Origin: Desulfocapsa sp.
GTDB taxonomy: Bacteria; Desulfobacterota; Desulfobulbia; Desulfobulbales; Desulfocapsaceae
Reading direction: 5' to 3'
NCBI GenBank assembly: GCA_030145625.1
Contig: JAQYVF010000008.1
Coordinates: forward strand, 1 to 64,000
Length of the DNA stretch: 64,000 nucleotides
Shown: in pieces, positions 61,670 through 64,000 of the stretch
Layout: each line of letters begins with the position of its first letter
Numbering within the stretch: position 1 is the first letter of the stretch
Notes under the pieces: model-generated
Database searches by the model: none
Told to the model about the DNA's origin: nothing
The model's input: only the letters and a program-made list of their open reading frames with translations
Translations under genes and position numbers: made by a program

Positions 61670-62419
61670 TTAACCGAGAGTTCCCAGTTCATCTTGTTTT
61701 TGTCCAAGTGTCCCATAGCTTTTTAAGACTTTTTGATAAGTCTCAAAGGTCCTGAGGGTGTCAATCATAAGCGTCATTTCTTCTGTCATATTGACGTTAG
61801 AGACCTCCAGACTGGCAATGGCAAGCCTGGGTTCCACTACAGGGATTTCCTGACCACCTTCTTTGAGAGAAAAGAGGGTGTCTGATTCTCTTTTTAATAG
61901 GTTGTTGTCGTTTACGGTGTAAACACCGATTCTGCCAACCACATTTCGCGTCCCATCAATGGAGAGAATGGATACCTCACCAAGAGTGTTTAGAGATATT
62001 TTGTTGGTTTCAGTGTTAGGGATGGTGATAGGCTGGTTGTCTTCGTCTAAAATAGGCATGTTGTTTTTTGTCTGAAGCAGGCCGTTCTGATCTAACTGGA
62101 GATCACCTCTGCGGGTATATCTGTCACCCTCCGGGCTGATGACTTTGAAAAAACCATCACCATGGATGGCAATGTCCAGGGGATTGGCAGTTGCTTTGAT
62201 CGGTCCTTCTGTGAATTCAGTGAAGTTTTCACGTACACGACTATAATTGATTCCCTTTGCTTCCTGGGTCTGTTTTTCGCCACGAAGAAGGGACTCGAAG
62301 CTCATACGCGTTTTTTTGTATCCCACCGTATTGACGTTGGCCAGGTTTGCGGAAATATTGGCCAATCGTTGTTCGCGGGAAATGGCTCCTGCAAGGGCAC
62401 TGTATTTTCCTGAAACCAT
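61670..62419 (-). CDS. flgF: flagellar proximal rod protein FlgF
   Basis: 249 residues, a hook-basal-body family protein: MVSGKYSALAGAISREQRLANISANLANVNTVGYKKTRMSFESLL and the C-terminal LEVSNVNMTEEMTLMIDTLRTFETYQKVLKSYG. Its position directly before flgG supports FlgF. A sigma-28-like promoter lies 58 nt upstream, suggesting the start of the flgF-G-A-H-I-J transcript. Confidence 0.93.
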   Translation of the reverse strand: MVSGKYSALAGAISREQRLANISANLANVNTVGYKKTRMSFESLLRGEKQTQEAKGINYSRVRENFTEFTEGPIKATANPLDIAIHGDGFFKVISPEGDRYTRRGDLQLDQNGLLQTKNNMPILDEDNQPITIPNTETNKISLNTLGEVSILSIDGTRNVVGRIGVYTVNDNNLLKRESDTLFSLKEGGQEIPVVEPRLAIASLEVSNVNMTEEMTLMIDTLRTFETYQKVLKSYGTLGQKQDELGTLG

Positions 62420-62476
62420 ATATTTTTATCTCTCTCTAAAAAATAATTGTTCTTTTGAAATTTTCTTTCTCTTTTT

Positions 62477-62503
62477 GAATCGGTTGTTTGACTTTGTTTC
62501 TTA
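62477..62503 (-). promoter_or_regulatory. possible sigma-28 promoter of flgF
   Basis: On the minus strand TAAG, 15 nt, ACCGATTC. The CCGAT core matches the FliA -10. Rod genes are more often under sigma-54 or sigma-70, so this is less certain than the flagellin promoter. Confidence 0.4.
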
Positions 62504-62570
62504 AGGAAAAAGACCTTTGTGTAAAGCTTGCAAACGATTAACAGAAGGTCCTATGGAAGCTATTGCCTGT

Positions 62571-63020
62571 TCAGTTTGATGCTGTAATCGTTTCCGGGGT
62601 ACGTTCGATTGTTTTTTCTGCAATGGCTGACAGCTTGAGCAGTTGTGAAATTTCGTAACTGGACATTCCTAAAGCAGAGGCTATCTCTTCTGCCTGCATG
62701 CCTGATCGAAACATACTTTGTACGTAGGCGTATCGCTCAGGAGTTCGTAATTTTAAGTTATCCTGGTGAAAAGAAATTCTTGATTTCTGGAGTTCAGTGG
62801 TAACTCCTGCTTGTTGCAGGTTGGTTTTAAAATTCTGGTCTCGGGTAATAGTTTGTTCCTGCAGGGAAAGATTCTCCTGATATTTCTGTAGGATGATTTC
62901 CTGTTTACGAAGAAGATCAGAGTGTGCGCTGGCGCGTTTACGCAATGCAATGGAGCGAATGAAAAGGAATGCACAGAGTAAGAGACTCGCTAAGGTCAGG
63001 AAAAGTTGGATGTTCAGCAT
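62571..63020 (-). CDS. membrane-anchored DUF2802-like flagellar operon protein
   Basis: 149 residues. One N-terminal membrane helix (LFLTLASLLLCAFLFI), a coiled-coil middle (about 30-75), and a C-terminal HTH-like segment (YVQSMFRSGMQAEEIASALGMSSYEISQLLKLSAI). The layout matches small DUF2802/SwrB-type proteins that lie beside fliA or che genes in flagellar operons. SwrB in Bacillus promotes basal-body activation. The function here is inferred from layout and position (12 nt after fliA). Confidence 0.7.
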   Translation of the reverse strand: MLNIQLFLTLASLLLCAFLFIRSIALRKRASAHSDLLRKQEIILQKYQENLSLQEQTITRDQNFKTNLQQAGVTTELQKSRISFHQDNLKLRTPERYAYVQSMFRSGMQAEEIASALGMSSYEISQLLKLSAIAEKTIERTPETITASN

Positions 63021-63032
63021 GGTACCACCGTT

Positions 63033-63761
63033 TTAGATACGATTTTTGACCTTGGTCTTTAGTTTTAAGAGTGCCTGGCTGTGGAGTTGTGATATTCGTC
63101 CTTCTGATACTTCAAGGACCTCGGCAATTTCTTTCTGGGTTAATTCTTCGTAGTAATAGAGTGAGATAACCAGTCTTTCTTTTTCAGAGAGTTGCTTGAG
63201 TATTTCTGCTATGATTCCTGTCAATTCATGTTGCTCAAGTCTATTAACAGGTGATGCATCTTTTCGGGTGTCCATCAAGGCATCCTGGAAGGATCGTCCC
63301 TGGTCTGAATGGTCGAGGGTTTCGTTTAGACTGACACAGCCAAGGTGACTGACTTGACCGAGAAGTTTTTGGTACTGTTCAAGCGTTATTTCAAGCTCCT
63401 CGGCCATTTCCTGTTCCTCAGGATATCTGCCAAGTTTTCTTTCAAGGTCAGACATTGTTCGGCTGAGTTTATTCTGTTTTTCCCTGAGAGATCGGGAAAA
63501 CCAGTCGAGTTTGCGCATGTCATCAAGAATGGCACCTCTGATACGATATTCAGCAAACGTCTTGAACAGAATCTTTTTGTCCGGTTGAAATTTATTTGCT
63601 GCATCGATAAGACCCATCATGCCGGCGCTCCGCATGTCATCTCTGTTCATAAATGAAGGAACCTGAGTAACCATCCTGCCGACAATGATATCAACGAGAG
63701 TGAGATGGTCTTTGATCAAAGTTGTTCGATCTTCAGGGAGCTGTTGGGGAGTATAGGTCAT
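63033..63761 (-). CDS. fliA: flagellar sigma factor FliA (sigma-28)
   Basis: 242 residues with regions 2 (VPSFMNRDDMRSAGMMGLIDAANKFQPDKKILFKTFAEYRIRGAILDDMRKLDWFSRSLR), 3 and 4 (LSEKERLVISLYYYEELTQKEIAEVLEVSEGRISQLHSQAL) intact. FliA directs late flagellar genes and is held by FlgM. It starts 3 nt after the flhG stop, giving the common flhF-flhG-fliA order. Confidence 0.97.
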   Translation of the reverse strand: MTYTPQQLPEDRTTLIKDHLTLVDIIVGRMVTQVPSFMNRDDMRSAGMMGLIDAANKFQPDKKILFKTFAEYRIRGAILDDMRKLDWFSRSLREKQNKLSRTMSDLERKLGRYPEEQEMAEELEITLEQYQKLLGQVSHLGCVSLNETLDHSDQGRSFQDALMDTRKDASPVNRLEQHELTGIIAEILKQLSEKERLVISLYYYEELTQKEIAEVLEVSEGRISQLHSQALLKLKTKVKNRI

Positions 63762-63764
63762 GAT

Positions 63765-64000
63765 TCAGACTCTACCTCCAATATCAAGGAGTCTTTTCCA
63801 GAAAAACTGTACCCCGCCTTTAGGTTCTGGTGTTGGTTGGTCGGCACAAATATTCACTGCCAGAGTGGCAAAGGCTGCAGAAATTTTTGATGAAGGATAG
63901 AGATCTACGATGACCCGTTGTTTACGTATGGCATCAATCATCTGCCGGTCCGCTGGTATTGAACCGAGAAAGTCGATGGAAATATCCAGGTAACGATTAG
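63765..64000 (-). CDS. flhG: FlhG/FleN MinD-like ATPase, C-terminal fragment
   Basis: Not in the ORF track because the 5' end lies outside the window. The last 77 residues (YLDISIDFLGSIPADRQMIDAIRKQ, VDLYPSSKISAAFATLAVNI) match the C-terminal part of MinD-type ATPases of the FlhG/FleN group, which limit flagellar number and place. The stop lies 3 nt before the fliA ATG. The identification rests on this short piece and on gene order. Confidence 0.85.
   Translation of the reverse strand, partial: NRYLDISIDFLGSIPADRQMIDAIRKQRVIVDLYPSSKISAAFATLAVNICADQPTPEPKGGVQFFWKRLLDIGGRV

Overview
The window looks like a chromosomal segment of a flagellated Desulfobacterota (deltaproteobacterium), most likely a Desulfobulbales-type sulfate reducer. 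This is inferred from the tig-clpP-clpX-lon block, an in-frame UGA (selenocysteine) gene, the fliW-csrA pair inside a late flagellar operon, and a large flagellin-glycosylation island. The genus cannot be fixed from sequence alone.

Layout. 1-3.6 kb: tRNA-Leu(UAA), then a minus-strand housekeeping block with an in-frame YbeY-PdxJ fusion, a PhoH-family ATPase and a DsbA-like selenoprotein whose UGA replaces the first Cys of the CxxC motif (U-P-H-C). 3.9-10.3 kb: tRNA-Leu(UAG), trigger factor, ClpP, ClpX and Lon, then tRNA-Val and tRNA-Asp with a terminator. 10.3-12.4 kb: a gene-poor, AT-rich stretch with a possible small RNA and one zinc-finger/HTH regulator of MqsA type. 12.4-16.4 kb: three PilZ proteins, a FliK-like protein, an FhlB-like export switch protein and a MITE-like intergenic element. 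16.9-21.5 kb: flagellin, FlaG, FliD, FliS, a FliT-position protein and a small unknown protein.

21.6-51.8 kb is a 30-kb surface-sugar/flagellin-glycosylation island lying between two late flagellar gene groups. Its left arm (minus strand, 29.1 to 21.6 kb) encodes a TPP enzyme, an SDR, an ATP-grasp ligase, a NeuB-type synthase lacking the SAF domain, a PseG-like protein and a GH57-like protein. The middle (30-37 kb, partly very AT-rich) encodes B12-type and SPASM-type radical SAM proteins and two GT2 glycosyltransferases. The right arm (minus strand, 51.8 to 37.3 kb) encodes the Maf flagellin glycosyltransferase, PseB, PseC, PseF, a sugar-type methyltransferase, a CDP-3,6-dideoxyhexose pathway (RfbF, RfbG, RfbH, RfbC-like epimerase, reductase), a radical SAM/SPASM protein, a GT4 glycosyltransferase and an FkbM methyltransferase.

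52.3-64 kb is a minus-strand flagellar block: FliA, a DUF2802-like membrane protein, FlgF, FlgG, FlgA, FlgH, FlgI, FlgJ (rod-binding domain only), then a triple 90-nt repeat, an unknown flagellar protein, FlgM, FlgN, FlgK, FlgL, CsrA and FliW. The C-terminus of FlhG enters from the right edge.

The parts fit together as follows. FliA and FlgM form the sigma-28/anti-sigma switch, and sigma-28-like promoters are visible before flagellin, the flgM operon and flgF. CsrA and FliW probably control flagellin translation, because the flagellin leader has a GGA-in-loop hairpin and a GGA-containing Shine-Dalgarno site. FlgN and FliS are export chaperones. The island would make nucleotide-activated nonulosonic acids and deoxyhexoses for Maf and the other transferases. 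The least described parts are the TPP/SDR/ATP-grasp/short-NeuB cassette, which may replace the missing PseH acetyltransferase with an unusual acylation route, and a Rossmann-like GAG module fused to four unrelated enzymes of the island.
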